Position numbers and translations under genes: made by a program
Shown here: one piece after another, positions 39,679 to 50,014 of the stretch
How the letters are laid out: each line of letters starts with the position of its first letter
How positions within the stretch are numbered: position 1 is the stretch's first letter
Notes under the pieces: model-generated
Told to the model about the DNA's origin: nothing
The model's database searches: none
What the model saw: only the letters and a program-made list of their open reading frames with translations
Origin: Enterococcus larvae
Lineage (GTDB): Bacteria > Bacillota > Bacilli > Lactobacillales > Enterococcaceae
DNA: 64,000 bases
Assembly (NCBI RefSeq): GCF_017830045.1
Contig: NZ_JAEDXU010000001.1
Location: forward strand, 248,001-312,000
Direction of reading: 5' to 3'

Positions 39679-40355
39679 TGATTCTCTCCTTGAGCAATTG
39701 ATTGTCTGTACAATTCTTTTGATTTGAAGCCTTTTTCCAACAGATCGATCATTTCTTTTATTCTCTTTTCCTGTGTCGCCTTTTGCTTTGCACTGAAAAT
39801 ATACTGAGCCCAGCCTCTTTTATACCCTGGAGTCAATGTCGCAAATAGCTCTCCCGCTTTAGGGCTTGCAGAAACCACCGCTTCCACCTGAGGAATGAGT
39901 GCAGTGTAATCATGGACCGTTTGGCTTTTTGTTTTCTTCGTGTTCTTTTTCACTATATTTTTAATTCCCACAATCGTGAACACCTCATCTAAACTGACCA
40001 TTCGATTGAACTTTAGAGAAGTTCCTTCAATATATCCATCCTCTTCATTTACATGCAGGGAAGGAAAAATTTCATCACGATGAACATAGGTTTCATACAT
40101 CTTATTTCCTTTTTTAGGATAGGCAACATAGAGCAGGCCATTTTCCTTCAGACTCTTTTTCTTCTTGACTTCATCTACCAGTTGCTTGAACTCTTCCATA
40201 TCCTTAACAAAAGCAATAATCAAATCAACTGATTGATCTGATAGGGAGGTTTCATCAAATAACAAATCAGAAAAATAATCAGCTGAAGGTCGCTGTATGA
40301 TCATTTTCTTTTCATATTTTGTCAATTGCAGCTTTTCAGTGATCGAACGAACCAT
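39675..40355 (-). CDS. YdeI/OmpD-associated family protein
   Basis: A 226-residue protein. The C-terminal third (SPKAGELFATLTPGYKRGWA, then TQEKRIKEMIDLLEKG) matches the YdeI/OmpD-associated family, known for bacteriocin-protection-like annotation. The N-terminal two thirds carry a DUF3052-like region (VDLIIAFVKDMEEF). An ATG at 40379 is in frame but AAGGAGAG fits the ATG at 40355. Coupled to the DUF1801 gene. Confidence 0.75.
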   Translation of the reverse strand: MVRSITEKLQLTKYEKKMIIQRPSADYFSDLLFDETSLSDQSVDLIIAFVKDMEEFKQLVDEVKKKKSLKENGLLYVAYPKKGNKMYETYVHRDEIFPSLHVNEEDGYIEGTSLKFNRMVSLDEVFTIVGIKNIVKKNTKKTKSQTVHDYTALIPQVEAVVSASPKAGELFATLTPGYKRGWAQYIFSAKQKATQEKRIKEMIDLLEKGFKSKELYRQSIAQGENQ

Positions 40356-40435
40356 ATTACGCTCTCTCCTTTTCATCAATAATGATTTCAGTTTATCATG
40401 AAGCTATAGGAATCGCACTAAATAAATCGCTGTAG

Positions 40436-40477
40436 GAAAAACTGCTGTTCCTTCAGTCCAAATGCCAGTAGTTTTTC
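40436..40477. terminator. Terminator-like hairpin
   Basis: GAAAAACTGCTG (40436-40447) and CAGTAGTTTTTC (40466-40477) pair with one mismatch. Confidence 0.5.
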
Positions 40478-40673
40478 TTCCAGCCACGCAACTGAAGCCT
40501 TTGTAACAGTGACTTCAAAACACCCCTTGACAGTATTTCATGACTTAGACATTCTTTCACTACTATTTTGGCAAAAACACGGTATACTATAAGAAATGCT
40601 TGACGTTTAAATAACTATTGAGAAAATACCGATTTGAGATACTACAAACTTAATTTATGAAGGAGCGAAAATC

Positions 40674-41012
40674 ATGACCCCAATTGAAGAATATATTCAA
40701 ACCATGCCTGCTGAAAGAAAACCGATTTTGACAGAGCTGTATCACTTTATTCAAACGATTGTTCCCGAAGCAGAAGAAAAAATATCCTACGGTATGCCGA
40801 CTTTTTACTTAAATGGAAATCTGGTTCATTTTTCCAATGCTAAAAACCATATTGGTTTTTATCCTACTCCCTCTGCAGTTACAGCATTTCAGGAGCAGCT
40901 GACAAAATATAAAACATCCAAAGGTGCGATTCAATTTCCAGTCAATCAAGAGCTGCCTTGGGAGCTGATTCGTCAAATCGTGCTGTTTAGAAAGAGTGAA
41001 AATGCAAGTTAA
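40674..41012 (+). CDS. DUF1801/YdhG-type small protein
   Basis: A 112-residue protein matching the same fold as the gene at 39226-39678: KISYGMPTFYLNGNLVHF, KNHIGFYPTPSAV and a FPVNQELPWELI tail. This is the shorter, iron-chaperone-annotated form. AAGGAGCG lies before the ATG. It is on the opposite strand to its relative. Confidence 0.85.
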   Translation: MTPIEEYIQTMPAERKPILTELYHFIQTIVPEAEEKISYGMPTFYLNGNLVHFSNAKNHIGFYPTPSAVTAFQEQLTKYKTSKGAIQFPVNQELPWELIRQIVLFRKSENAS

Positions 41013-41099
41013 ATGTGTAAACAATTTATTGACTATGACAAACCCACTAATTTTAACATGTTTATATTTCTAAATAGACCATCTCTATTAGCACTAAAA

Positions 41100-41474
41100 C
41101 TAATCCTCTATAACCTCTGTAACTTTTATCTCAGAGTGTAGAAATAGCTTCTTACTCACGAGTACCTTTACTAAATAGAGGTACTCGTTTTGGTTACTAG
41201 CATGTATTCTAATCTTGTACCACATTTCACTTCTCGAAATTTTGTCACCCTCAGTGATGTTTGGGAAATGATCTTTACGATCATAATCTGGCATATCTAC
41301 GAAATTCGGTAGTTGTGATAGTATCTGTTCCTTAGGGTCATTAAAAACATTGTCAACTACTTTGATACTTCCCACCCCTACTAGGATAAGGATCAATAAG
41401 AATAGGTAACCACAACCTTGTAACGGCTTTTTCATGCAAGGTTCACTTTCATTCCCCCAATCAAACTCCTCCAT
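41100..41474 (-). CDS. Hypothetical single-pass membrane protein, 124 aa
   Basis: Acidic N-terminus (about 13 residues), one hydrophobic helix (about 22-40, GYLFLLILILVGVGSI), then an extracellular or cytoplasmic soluble domain of about 85 residues with IRIHASNQNEYLYLVKVLV. A CMKKPLQGCG stretch precedes the helix. It is not recognised. The gene lies at the edge of the AT-rich island. Start ATG 41474 has only a weak AAGGATGA box upstream. Confidence 0.55.
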   Translation of the reverse strand: MEEFDWGNESEPCMKKPLQGCGYLFLLILILVGVGSIKVVDNVFNDPKEQILSQLPNFVDMPDYDRKDHFPNITEGDKISRSEMWYKIRIHASNQNEYLYLVKVLVSKKLFLHSEIKVTEVIED

Positions 41475-42564
41475 TATTTCATCATCCTTCTTAATCGATT
41501 TTAGTTCAAGTTTATTCTATTGATTTCTTTTATATTAGACAAGTACCTATGATTAACTGCTACAATAAATATAGGTATTAGCTATGGAATATCTTCAAAA
41601 AGACACCATTAATAATCTTACCTTGTTCAAGAATTGTAGTTAGCATCAACTTGTTTAAAAAGACATTTTCTAATAAAAAAATCTGAAAAAATACAATAAA
41701 TAGTGTAAAAAGCTTTGATAGAACCATTTTGAAGTAAAGTCTCAATTTATAATAAATATACAATTATCAAAATAGGGACCATAACTGAATATTTTAAATT
41801 AAGTCCAGAATTTATTCAATGTTATATATATATTAATTGAAATGTTTTAATAAATCATAAAATAACTCGTTAGTCTGATATAAAAACCTTTACCTCCTTT
41901 CTAAAAAATGCACAATTTCTTATCAGAATATTCTATTGTTAAATTTGTTTGATCACCTATAGCAATCAACAAGAATGCTAATTATACTTTAGTGAAATTA
42001 GCACACTTCTGTTTTATAAAACTTCAATTAGTTTTTTCACGAAACTAGAAAGACTTTATTTCCATTTTGTTAAATTTTAAAAACTACACATTGATAATGT
42101 ACTGAGTGATTTCGCCACTCAAAAAAAGCTTAGGCTACACTATAAATTTACTAATTGCATCAACTGTGATTAATTTCTAAATGGCTGAAGTCTCTTCTTT
42201 CAATTTCACTTTATTATCATATATTGTTATAGATTTCTCTCTTCCAATTTCTATGATCAATAAACATCAATTAAGAACACACGAAGAGTGAACAGTTATC
42301 CATCTGAAGAAACTTCTAAAGACAAACACCTTCTTTCTATATTTCAGTATAGCAGCTATCCAAACTTCAGCAATAGTTCCGTAGCTATCTAATTAGTTAC
42401 CTCACATTTATTATAAAATTTTCGTTAAACAACTTATCTAATATGGAAAGAATCTGCACTTTTTCAAAATAAAAATTCCACTTCGATACCTACGGTCCCT
42501 CAAATAAGTCGAAAAACGGATTATATCTGAATTTTTCATACTCTGTTCTGTGATAAATTTTATG
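41475..42564. other. Long AT-rich non-coding stretch
   Basis: About 1.1 kb with many stops in all frames and no credible gene. It is clearly AT-richer than core parts of the window. The only longer minus-strand frame (41578-41763) lacks a ribosome binding site. It may contain decayed sequence of acquired DNA. Confidence 0.45.
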
Positions 42565-42609
42565 TAAGTAAGAAGACGTTTTTACTTATTTCGGTACTTA
42601 GTCTAAGTA
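42565..42609. promoter_or_regulatory. Cluster of TAAGTA/TACTTA inverted repeats
   Basis: TAAGTAA (42565-42571) pairs with TTACTTA (42582-42588), and a perfect odd palindrome TACTTAG-T-CTAAGTA (42595-42609) follows. The cluster lies 28 nt upstream of the YbfG-like start codon and close to its AAGGAG box, so it is a plausible operator for a dedicated regulator or a leader hairpin. Confidence 0.55.
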
Positions 42610-42636
42610 AATAATATCAATATAAGGAGAGTCAAT

Positions 42637-44988
42637 ATGGCAGATCAAATGGTTTTAGAAGGACAACAATGGTTAAATAAGACATATGGTAATCGCACTG
42701 GTTTTAAAGTAATTTCTGATAGATGGTTAGGCTCTACAAATTGGGCCACAATGTATGCACTCACTCGAGCACTACAACTAGAGCTTGGAATAACTGCCAC
42801 ATCAGACGCATTTGGTCCTACGACATTACAAACAGTAGAAAGTAAATTTGGAATAATATCTCAAAACAATCTACCACCGTCGAATGTCATTAAAATTATA
42901 CAAACAGCAATGTACTGTAAAGGATATAGTGCTGGCCCGATTAATGGGTTGTTCAATTCTTTTACACAGACAGGTATCTCATCAATGAAACAAAATATGG
43001 GACTAGCAAAATCTAGTTCTATTGAACCTAAAGTTTTTAAAGCTCTTCTCACTATGGATGCATACGTTTTACTAAGTTCTTATGGGGGAAAAACACTTAT
43101 CCGATCCATTCAACAAGAGTTTAATAAGAGATATGGTCATCGATTAGATTATTTTTATATGCCTTGTGATGGTATCTATTCTCGAGACACACAAAAAGCA
43201 TTGGTTTTTGCCATTCAATATGAGGGGGGAATGGCTGATGGTGTAGCAAATGGTAATTTTGGTCCAGGAACACAAAACATTGTTAGAAATCAAGTAATTC
43301 AAACCGGAAGCTCTGGGAGATTTACCTATCTCTTTAAAGCAGCTTTAATCTTTAATGGCTATGACACCAACTCTATTTCTGAAACCTTTATCGCACAGGA
43401 TCGTGAAATCCTAAAAAGTTTCCAATCATTCAGCAAACTTTCAGTAACAGGTACAGGGACTTTTGAAACTTGGGCTTCACTTTTGGTAAGCACTGGTGAC
43501 CCAACCCGACGTGGCCAAGCTTGTGATTGTGTAACAGAGATTACTAATGCTCGTGCACAAACTCTTCTAGCTAATGGTTATGAAATAGTTGGTCGCTATC
43601 TGACAAACGTTGAAGGGACATCCCTAAATAAGAAAATTCAACCAGGAGAGTTAGAAGTCATATTTGGAAATGGATTGAAAGTTTTCCCGATTTATCAAAC
43701 TTGGGGTGGTGAAGCTTCTTACTTTCATACCCTTCAAGGGAAAAAGGATGCTATCGCGGCTTTAGAAGCCGCGGAAAATTATGGGTTTAATTATGGAACA
43801 ATTATTTATTTTGCAGTGGATTATGACGCTTTAGGCGATGACATTACCAAAAATATTATTCCACATTTTCAATCCATTTGTAGCCAAATGCAAGTATCTG
43901 GTGGGAAATACCGTGTTGGAATTTATGGACCAAGAAATGTTTGTATTAAAGTTTCAGAAGCATGCAATGTTGTAGCCAGTTTTGTATGTGGGATGTCTAC
44001 TGGATTTAGTGGTAATCTTGGTTTTTCTTTGCCAGTTAATTGGGCATTTGACCAAATTTCAACAATTGGCGTAGGTTCTGGATTGGGATATATTGAAATT
44101 GACAATAACATTAAATCCGGTCTTGACGATGGACAAGGCTCTGTAAACTATCCTATTGGGGGAACTATCTATGAAATAGCTGTGAAGCATAATAAAAAAG
44201 TGATTAACCAAATGCTTCAAGTTATCCAATTTCTCTCTGCTGCTAGGTTAGACAATAATTGGAACTCACATTTAACATTTTATCGTTACAATGATTATAG
44301 TGGCATAGCATGGGATGTCTTAGCTTCTCCTGTATCAGCACGAGACGCAGGAATTTTTAAAGCTTTAGAAAGGGATTTAGAAACAAAGGGGGAACTCTAC
44401 ACCTACTTCCTTGACCCTCGAACTGGTTCAAGAATTGGTTTAGCTCATTTGCTTGTTACCCTACAAAGTCATATGTTTTTAACTACACAAACTCATAAAG
44501 TAATTGCAGATTATACAGGATGGTTAGGTGATTTAATTACCGCTTGGAATGCATTGATCCCACTTAAACCAAATGTTGATATAACAGGGGGAATCTATAA
44601 TCTGGTAGGAGGATTGGATGCAGGAACATTTTCTTCTGAAGACTTATTACAAGATGTAGACGCCTATAATTTAGCTAAATTAGTTGAAAGCTCAAACGAT
44701 CCGACTGGTCTAAATGCTCTTACTGAATATTATACACAAGGAAAGTTTGAAAATCGACTTAGCAGATTTATCACACAGCGCTTTGGTTCTGTTAGTAATA
44801 TATATGATGAAACTAAAAAATTACTCTCTGATGATACTCCAAATGATTTACTTGGAACTGGCATATTGACTGCATTTGTAACAAAGTTCGCCAAAAATGG
44901 TACTATCGTCGAAATCATGTCAGATGCTGATAGTATTGCACTGGGATTAGCAAATAAACTAAAATATCTAATTAGTATAGGGCTGTAG
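42637..44988 (+). CDS. YbfG-like peptidoglycan-binding / DUF1906 protein
   Basis: A 783-residue protein without signal peptide. The N-terminal part (about 1-285) contains several helical peptidoglycan-binding-like repeats (DAFGPTTLQTVES; GNFGPGTQNIVRN; VTGTGTFETWASL). A DUF1906 glycoside-hydrolase-like TIM-barrel domain follows (about 290-500), with acidic residues in the strand FAVDYDALGDD and in YIEIDNN. The last 280 residues match nothing I recognise. B. subtilis YbfG has a comparable layout. A role in cell-wall binding or hydrolysis is likely; export route is unclear. AAGGAG precedes the ATG. Confidence 0.8.
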   Translation: MADQMVLEGQQWLNKTYGNRTGFKVISDRWLGSTNWATMYALTRALQLELGITATSDAFGPTTLQTVESKFGIISQNNLPPSNVIKIIQTAMYCKGYSAGPINGLFNSFTQTGISSMKQNMGLAKSSSIEPKVFKALLTMDAYVLLSSYGGKTLIRSIQQEFNKRYGHRLDYFYMPCDGIYSRDTQKALVFAIQYEGGMADGVANGNFGPGTQNIVRNQVIQTGSSGRFTYLFKAALIFNGYDTNSISETFIAQDREILKSFQSFSKLSVTGTGTFETWASLLVSTGDPTRRGQACDCVTEITNARAQTLLANGYEIVGRYLTNVEGTSLNKKIQPGELEVIFGNGLKVFPIYQTWGGEASYFHTLQGKKDAIAALEAAENYGFNYGTIIYFAVDYDALGDDITKNIIPHFQSICSQMQVSGGKYRVGIYGPRNVCIKVSEACNVVASFVCGMSTGFSGNLGFSLPVNWAFDQISTIGVGSGLGYIEIDNNIKSGLDDGQGSVNYPIGGTIYEIAVKHNKKVINQMLQVIQFLSAARLDNNWNSHLTFYRYNDYSGIAWDVLASPVSARDAGIFKALERDLETKGELYTYFLDPRTGSRIGLAHLLVTLQSHMFLTTQTHKVIADYTGWLGDLITAWNALIPLKPNVDITGGIYNLVGGLDAGTFSSEDLLQDVDAYNLAKLVESSNDPTGLNALTEYYTQGKFENRLSRFITQRFGSVSNIYDETKKLLSDDTPNDLLGTGILTAFVTKFAKNGTIVEIMSDADSIALGLANKLKYLISIGL

Positions 44989-45111
44989 TAATGACTTAGT
45001 TCAACTATAAAATGAACCATTTAAAAACTGCTTTTCCTAGAAAAAATTTTTACTATTACGCTGGAAACTCTCTGGAAGGGCTTATAACATAAGTCATCGT
45101 GAAGGCTTATC

Positions 45112-45165
45112 AAGAAGAAGTGAAACAAAAAATCTGTAAAACGATTTTTTGTTTTACTTCTTCTT
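45112..45165. terminator. Very long perfect hairpin after the YbfG-like gene
   Basis: Positions 45112-45134 pair with 45143-45165 over 23 bp with one G-T pair and an 8-nt loop (AAGAAGAAGTGAAACAAAA on the left arm). The position, 124 nt past the stop, suggests terminator function on either strand, but the stem is much longer than usual. Confidence 0.55.
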
Positions 45166-45314
45166 GGTGTTTTAGCCTTCCTTTCTTCTCTCAAATAGCC
45201 AAGTTCATTTTTTCAATGATAGGATTAATCATTTTGTATCTGCCAATTTTTGATGGCATCATAGCCCAACAAAAATTAATTACAGGTAGCAAATTGTAAA
45301 TTGTATGCCAATTT

Positions 45315-45584
45315 TTAATTGACCATTTCTCGTGGCTCTTCTTTAATTTGCATAAAAAAGCACATGATCTGCTTATGAATATCTATTTTGAGTACTGTAG
45401 ATAAACAATCAAGTGGGGGGTTCCCCATCTTCTCATGCCATTCTACTAGTTCATATTCCTGTGATTTCATTAAAATCCTAAATATTTTTTTCACTGTTAC
45501 ACAAAAAGTTCTTTTATCATCAACTTTAACTAAAGAAATTTTATTAAGAACCTGAACAATCTTCTTGATATGATCAATAAGTAG
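45315..45584 (-). pseudogene. Decayed small reading frame
   Basis: An open minus-strand frame of about 89 codons with protein-like composition but no start at its beginning. The part from ATG 45470 (51 codons, beginning MKSQEYELVEWHEKMG) has an AGGA box 7 nt upstream and could still be made. It resembles the 3' remnant of a larger gene. No family recognised. Confidence 0.4.
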
Positions 45585-45627
45585 CTACTGAATATTGAGG
45601 CACATCTAGTTCTCTTGTAGTATTAGA

Positions 45628-45676
45628 AAAGCTTGGGATAAAAACTAGATTGTCTCTAATTCTTATCCCAAGCTTT
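45628..45676. terminator. Hairpin downstream of tyrS
   Basis: AAAGCTTGGGATAA (45628-45641) and TTATCCCAAGCTTT (45663-45676) form a perfect 14-bp stem, 67 nt beyond the tyrS stop; the T-run is short. Confidence 0.6.
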
Positions 45677-45742
45677 ACGATCTTATTCAATTTTTTTATC
45701 CTACAAACATCATTTTACTTAAAGCTATTTATTCATAGTTTT

Positions 45743-47005
45743 CTAGTATTTCAACAAGAAGTATTTCTTTTTCCCTCTGCGGACAACAGTGAACTGTCCT
45801 TCGATCTTGTCTTCATCAGAAAGCTCTGCTGAAACATCTTGCTTCCGTTCGCCATTGATATAGATAGCACCATTCTGTACATCTTCTCTCGCCTGACGTT
45901 TAGAAGGCTCGATTTTCGCTGCAATCAACAGTTCAACAAGATTCATAGAGTCCTCAGACTGTACTTCATAAGATGGAACATCCTTGAAGCCTTGTAGAAT
46001 CTCTTCTGCATTCAGCTCTTTGATCTCACCGCTGAACAATGCCTGCGAAATCTTCACAGCCTGTTCATAAGCTTCTTTCCCATGAACCAATGTAGTCACT
46101 TCTTTTGCTAAAGCTTTTTGCGCCGCACGTTTCTCAGGAGCTTCAGTAAACTCTTTTTCAATCTCATTGATTTCTTCCAACGATAGGAATGTAAAGTATT
46201 TCAAAAATTTCATTGCATCTCGATCGTCAGTGTTGATCCAGAATTGATAGAACTCATATGGGGACGTCTTATCTGCATCCAGCCAAACAGCATTTCCTTC
46301 TGTTTTACCGAATTTTGTTCCGTCCGCTTTAGTGATTAGAGGCATCGTCAAACCAAAGCCCTGGACCTCTTTTTCACGGCGTAATAATTCAATCCCTGAA
46401 GTGATGTTTCCCCATTGGTCACTTCCGCCAAGCTGCAGTAGACAACCCTGCGTTTCGTAAAGTTTCAGGAAATCATATGCTTGCAGCAATTGGTAAGCAA
46501 ACTCTGTATAAGAGATACCTGTTTCAATTCGACGCTTCACGCTTTCCTTACTCATCATATAGTTGATTGTAAAATTCTTGCCGACATCCCTCAAGAAGTC
46601 AATCAAAGAAATCTCACCTAACCAGTCATAGTTATTGGCCAAGATTGCCGGATTCTTTTTATCTTCAAAATCAATGAATCGAGACAGCTGACCTTTGATG
46701 CTATCAGACCAGTTTTTTACAGTGTCTAGTGTGTTCAAGCTCCGTTCGGCATCCTTGAATGACGGATCTCCGATCATTCCAGTTCCTCCACCCACTAAAG
46801 CGATTGGAACGTGACCATTCAGCTGAAAGCGGCGCAACATTAAAATCGGCAATAAATGTCCGATATGTAAACTATCAGCCGTTGGGTCAAACCCAATATA
46901 CAGCTTGACAGACTCTTCATTCAATTGTTTTTTTAGTGCTTCTTCATCGGTTGTTTGATGAACGAGACCGCGTGCCTTCAGCTCATCAAAAAAATCTGTG
47001 CTCAT
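45743..47005 (-). CDS. tyrS: Tyrosyl-tRNA synthetase
   Basis: A 420-residue class Ic synthetase charging tRNA-Tyr. HIGH motif is HIGHLLPIL, the tyrosine pocket is [13 protein letters not shown], the KMSKS counterpart is KFGKT, and a C-terminal S4-like RNA-binding domain ([19 protein letters not shown]) ends the protein. A longer in-frame start at 47023 exists, but GGGAGG fits ATG 47005. No T-box signature (AGGGTGGNACCGCG) is seen upstream. The gene is divergent from a class A PBP. Confidence 0.96.
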   Translation of the reverse strand: MSTDFFDELKARGLVHQTTDEEALKKQLNEESVKLYIGFDPTADSLHIGHLLPILMLRRFQLNGHVPIALVGGGTGMIGDPSFKDAERSLNTLDTVKNWSDSIKGQLSRFIDFEDKKNPAILANNYDWLGEISLIDFLRDVGKNFTINYMMSKESVKRRIETGISYTEFAYQLLQAYDFLKLYETQGCLLQLGGSDQWGNITSGIELLRREKEVQGFGLTMPLITKADGTKFGKTEGNAVWLDADKTSPYEFYQFWINTDDRDAMKFLKYFTFLSLEEINEIEKEFTEAPEKRAAQKALAKEVTTLVHGKEAYEQAVKISQALFSGEIKELNAEEILQGFKDVPSYEVQSEDSMNLVELLIAAKIEPSKRQAREDVQNGAIYINGERKQDVSAELSDEDKIEGQFTVVRRGKKKYFLLKY

Positions 47006-47211
47006 TTCTATTTCCTCCCACATTCATCTTCACGGAGCATTTGCCCTGTCTTTTCATATTAACTGATTCATAGATCAAATAAAAGATAAAACCAAGCTTT
47101 TTCTTCAATAAATTAAAGATTTTACGATAAAAACCGGAACAACTGTTCATTACTCGTTTTTTTTGCTATAATATCACGGAATATACGAATTGATATACTG
47201 AGGTGAAGTTT

Positions 47212-49779
47212 TTGGACAATCAACAAAATTCGAATCAAAAGAAACAAGATTCTCATAAATTACTCAACAAAAAGACGACGGTTCTTACATTGAATGTAAT
47301 CGTTCGAGTATTGAAGTCTCTCGTGCTTTTTGCTGTTATTGCACTTATTTTAGGCGGATCTTTAGGTCTGGGCGTTGGTATGGGCTACTTCGCTTCTTTA
47401 GTAGAAGGAACAGATCCTCCTACCAAAGAGGAACTGGAAAGAGAAATCAGCGACATCACAGAGGTTTCAAAAATGACGTATGCTGATGGTTCGACAATTT
47501 CAGCTGTCAAATCTGATTTGATCCGGACACGTGTAGACGGAGAACACATTTCTCAGCTTTTGAAAAATGCAGTGATCGCTACAGAGGATGAGTACTTTGA
47601 GGAACATGATGGTGTCGTTCCTAAAGCATTGATCCGTGCATTGCTTTCTGATGTTGGCGGTATCGGCGGTTCCTCAGGTGGTTCAACACTGACGCAACAG
47701 CTGGTAAAACAACAGATTCTTACCGATGAAACAACCTTCAAGCGAAAAGCAAATGAAATCCTGCTTGCCCTGCGTATTGAAAATTATTTCAGTAAAGATG
47801 AAATACTAACAACCTATTTGAATGTTTCACCATTCGGAAGGAACAATAAAGGGGAAAATATCGCGGGAGTTGAGGAAGCGGCAAAAGGTTTATTTGGAAA
47901 AAGTGCCAACGACCTGACCTTGCCGCAAGCAGCCTTTATTGCCGGTCTGCCTCAAAGCCCAATCGTTTACACCCCTTACCTGAATACAGGCGAACTAAAA
48001 GAAGATATCTCTGCCGGTCTGAAGCGTAAGGATGATGTTCTCTTCAATATGTATCGGGAGAAATTGATTACTAAAGAAGAGTATGAGGCTGCAAAGAGTT
48101 ATGATCTTGCACAAGATTTTCTACCAACAGAGCAGGCGAACACAACAACCGAGGGCTTCCTTTACTATACTGTCCTAAATCAGGCAGTTGATGTAATCAT
48201 GGATATGAATATTGAAAAAGCCGGCGTCAATAAGGCTGAGTTAGACCAAGTTGGTCTTGATCAATATGAAGAGCAAGCACGCCGCCAAATTGAAAACCGC
48301 GGCTATACAATCGAATCAACGATCGATCCGACCGTTTACAATACGATGCAAGAGGCTGTTGCAAATTACGGCTACCTGTTAGACGACGGTTACGCTGCGG
48401 CTTCTGTAGAAACCGGAAATATCTTAATGGATAACAGAACCGGAAAAATCATCGGGTTTGTGGCTGGTCGAAACTATGATATCAACCAAAACAATCACGC
48501 CTTTGACACAGAGCGTCAGGTAGGATCAACAATCAAGCCGATTTCTGTTTATGGTCCGGCAATCGATCAGGGGATGATTGGATCAGAAAGTCGATTGGCA
48601 AACTATCCGACAAAATACAAAACTAATGAACCATTAGGCAATGCGACAAACGATGGGACAAACACCTTTGATACGGTACGGACTTCACTTGAATGGTCCT
48701 ATAATATCCCTGTTTATCACCTGAATGAAGCAATGAAGGAACAGATGGGCGATGCCAATTTCTCTTATAACAACTACTTAAGTAAGATGAACTATCCTGC
48801 TGATGACGGTTGGTCGTATGAATCCGCGCCATTAGGATCGGTAGAAACTTCTGTTTATACACAAACAAATGGCTTTCAGGCACTGGCCAATGGCGGTGTC
48901 TATCAAAAAGGATATATGATCGAAAAAATCACTGATAACGATGGCAATGTGATCTATCAACATCAAGAAGCGCCCGTACAAGTGTATTCTACGGCAACTG
49001 CATCAATCATGAATGATTTGATGCGCTCTGTACTTGATTCGAAAATCACCACTCCTTTCAAGGATGTGATTGCCGGCTTGAACCCTCAACTGGCAAGTGT
49101 CGATTTTGTCGGAAAAACTGGTACAACCACTGATTACAGAGATGCCTGGTTAGTGGTCTCTACACCAAGTCTCACAATCAGCTCATGGAGCGGATACGAC
49201 GAAAATAGTGTGATGAGTTCAAACAGCGGAATCCAAAATAGTACGTATTTAGCTTATCTGACAAGTGCCATCTATACAGTCAGACCGGACCTCTTCAATG
49301 CAGAGGAACGTTTTACCTTATCAGATGATGTGATCCAAGCAAGTGTATCTAAGCTGACAGGCGACAAAGAAGGCAGCTTTACCTTCAACAATATACGTTA
49401 CAGTATTTCCAGTGGTACAGTGGTTTCCTACTTTGCTAAAAACGGACCAGCTGATAGTCAGTATAAATTTGGCTATGGTGGAACAGATGCTACCTATCAA
49501 TCTTACTGGAGCAAGTATCTTTCTACGAATAAAACATCTGACTCAAGCGGCTCTTCTGCTTCTGAAAACACGAATACAGATGCTAATTCAAACAGTAACA
49601 CTGGAAATGTCGGCGGAAATGCAAACAATGACAACAACAGTGATACGGACAACAATATTGATGAAACACCTAGTGAAGATAATAACAGTAATGATACTGA
49701 CAATAACAATGACAACAATAGTGACAATCAGGAGGAGACACCGCCGCAAGGTAATATTGAACCTGTTCCTTCAGAGTAA
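47212..49779 (+). CDS. pbpZ: Class A penicillin-binding protein (PBP2A-like)
   Basis: An 855-residue bifunctional enzyme for peptidoglycan synthesis. A cytoplasmic N-terminus and membrane helix (about 25-65) lead to the GT51 glycosyltransferase domain (ATEDEYFEEHDGVVPKAL; GGSTLTQQLVKQQ) and a transpeptidase domain with SxxK in GSTIKPIS, SYN in EWSYNIP and KTGT in VGKTGTT. The C-terminal 75 residues are Asn/Asp/Ser low complexity. A GTG at 47203 is inside the GAGG box, so TTG at 47212 with 8-nt spacing is the better start. The pbpZ name rests on family and neighbour resemblance. Confidence 0.92.
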   Translation: MDNQQNSNQKKQDSHKLLNKKTTVLTLNVIVRVLKSLVLFAVIALILGGSLGLGVGMGYFASLVEGTDPPTKEELEREISDITEVSKMTYADGSTISAVKSDLIRTRVDGEHISQLLKNAVIATEDEYFEEHDGVVPKALIRALLSDVGGIGGSSGGSTLTQQLVKQQILTDETTFKRKANEILLALRIENYFSKDEILTTYLNVSPFGRNNKGENIAGVEEAAKGLFGKSANDLTLPQAAFIAGLPQSPIVYTPYLNTGELKEDISAGLKRKDDVLFNMYREKLITKEEYEAAKSYDLAQDFLPTEQANTTTEGFLYYTVLNQAVDVIMDMNIEKAGVNKAELDQVGLDQYEEQARRQIENRGYTIESTIDPTVYNTMQEAVANYGYLLDDGYAAASVETGNILMDNRTGKIIGFVAGRNYDINQNNHAFDTERQVGSTIKPISVYGPAIDQGMIGSESRLANYPTKYKTNEPLGNATNDGTNTFDTVRTSLEWSYNIPVYHLNEAMKEQMGDANFSYNNYLSKMNYPADDGWSYESAPLGSVETSVYTQTNGFQALANGGVYQKGYMIEKITDNDGNVIYQHQEAPVQVYSTATASIMNDLMRSVLDSKITTPFKDVIAGLNPQLASVDFVGKTGTTTDYRDAWLVVSTPSLTISSWSGYDENSVMSSNSGIQNSTYLAYLTSAIYTVRPDLFNAEERFTLSDDVIQASVSKLTGDKEGSFTFNNIRYSISSGTVVSYFAKNGPADSQYKFGYGGTDATYQSYWSKYLSTNKTSDSSGSSASENTNTDANSNSNTGNVGGNANNDNNSDTDNNIDETPSEDNNSNDTDNNNDNNSDNQEETPPQGNIEPVPSE

Positions 49780-49798
49780 TAGATTGTCATAAACAAAG

Positions 49799-49843
49799 AA
49801 GCACCTGTGAAATGGCTGAATGCATTTTATAGGTGCTTTTTTT
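49799..49843 (+). terminator. Terminator of the PBP gene
   Basis: AAGCACCT (49799-49806) pairs with AGGTGCTT (49831-49838), with inner AATG/CATT pairing; a T-run follows. Confidence 0.88.
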
Positions 49844-50014
49844 CTATCTTGTCATTTTTTGATTTGATTACAGGCCAGATAAACAATACTCATTAATATG
49901 TATTTTCCTTTTAATAAGTATATTGCAAAACACATTGTGAGATTAACATTGTAAAAATGCAAAGCATATGATATATTTTATTTGGTAATAAAAATATTTT
50001 AGGAGGTATTTAAG

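Noticed and set aside
41578-41763. Minus-strand 61-codon frame in the AT-rich island
   Set aside because: Hydrophobic low-complexity translation of AT-rich DNA, without a ribosome binding site.
45099-45299. 66-codon frame after the YbfG-like gene
   Set aside because: GTG start without a ribosome binding site, and the frame runs through both arms of the 23-bp hairpin.
47006-47211. T-box riboswitch before tyrS
   Set aside because: The conserved T-box string AGGGTGGNACCGCG and a matching terminator are absent.
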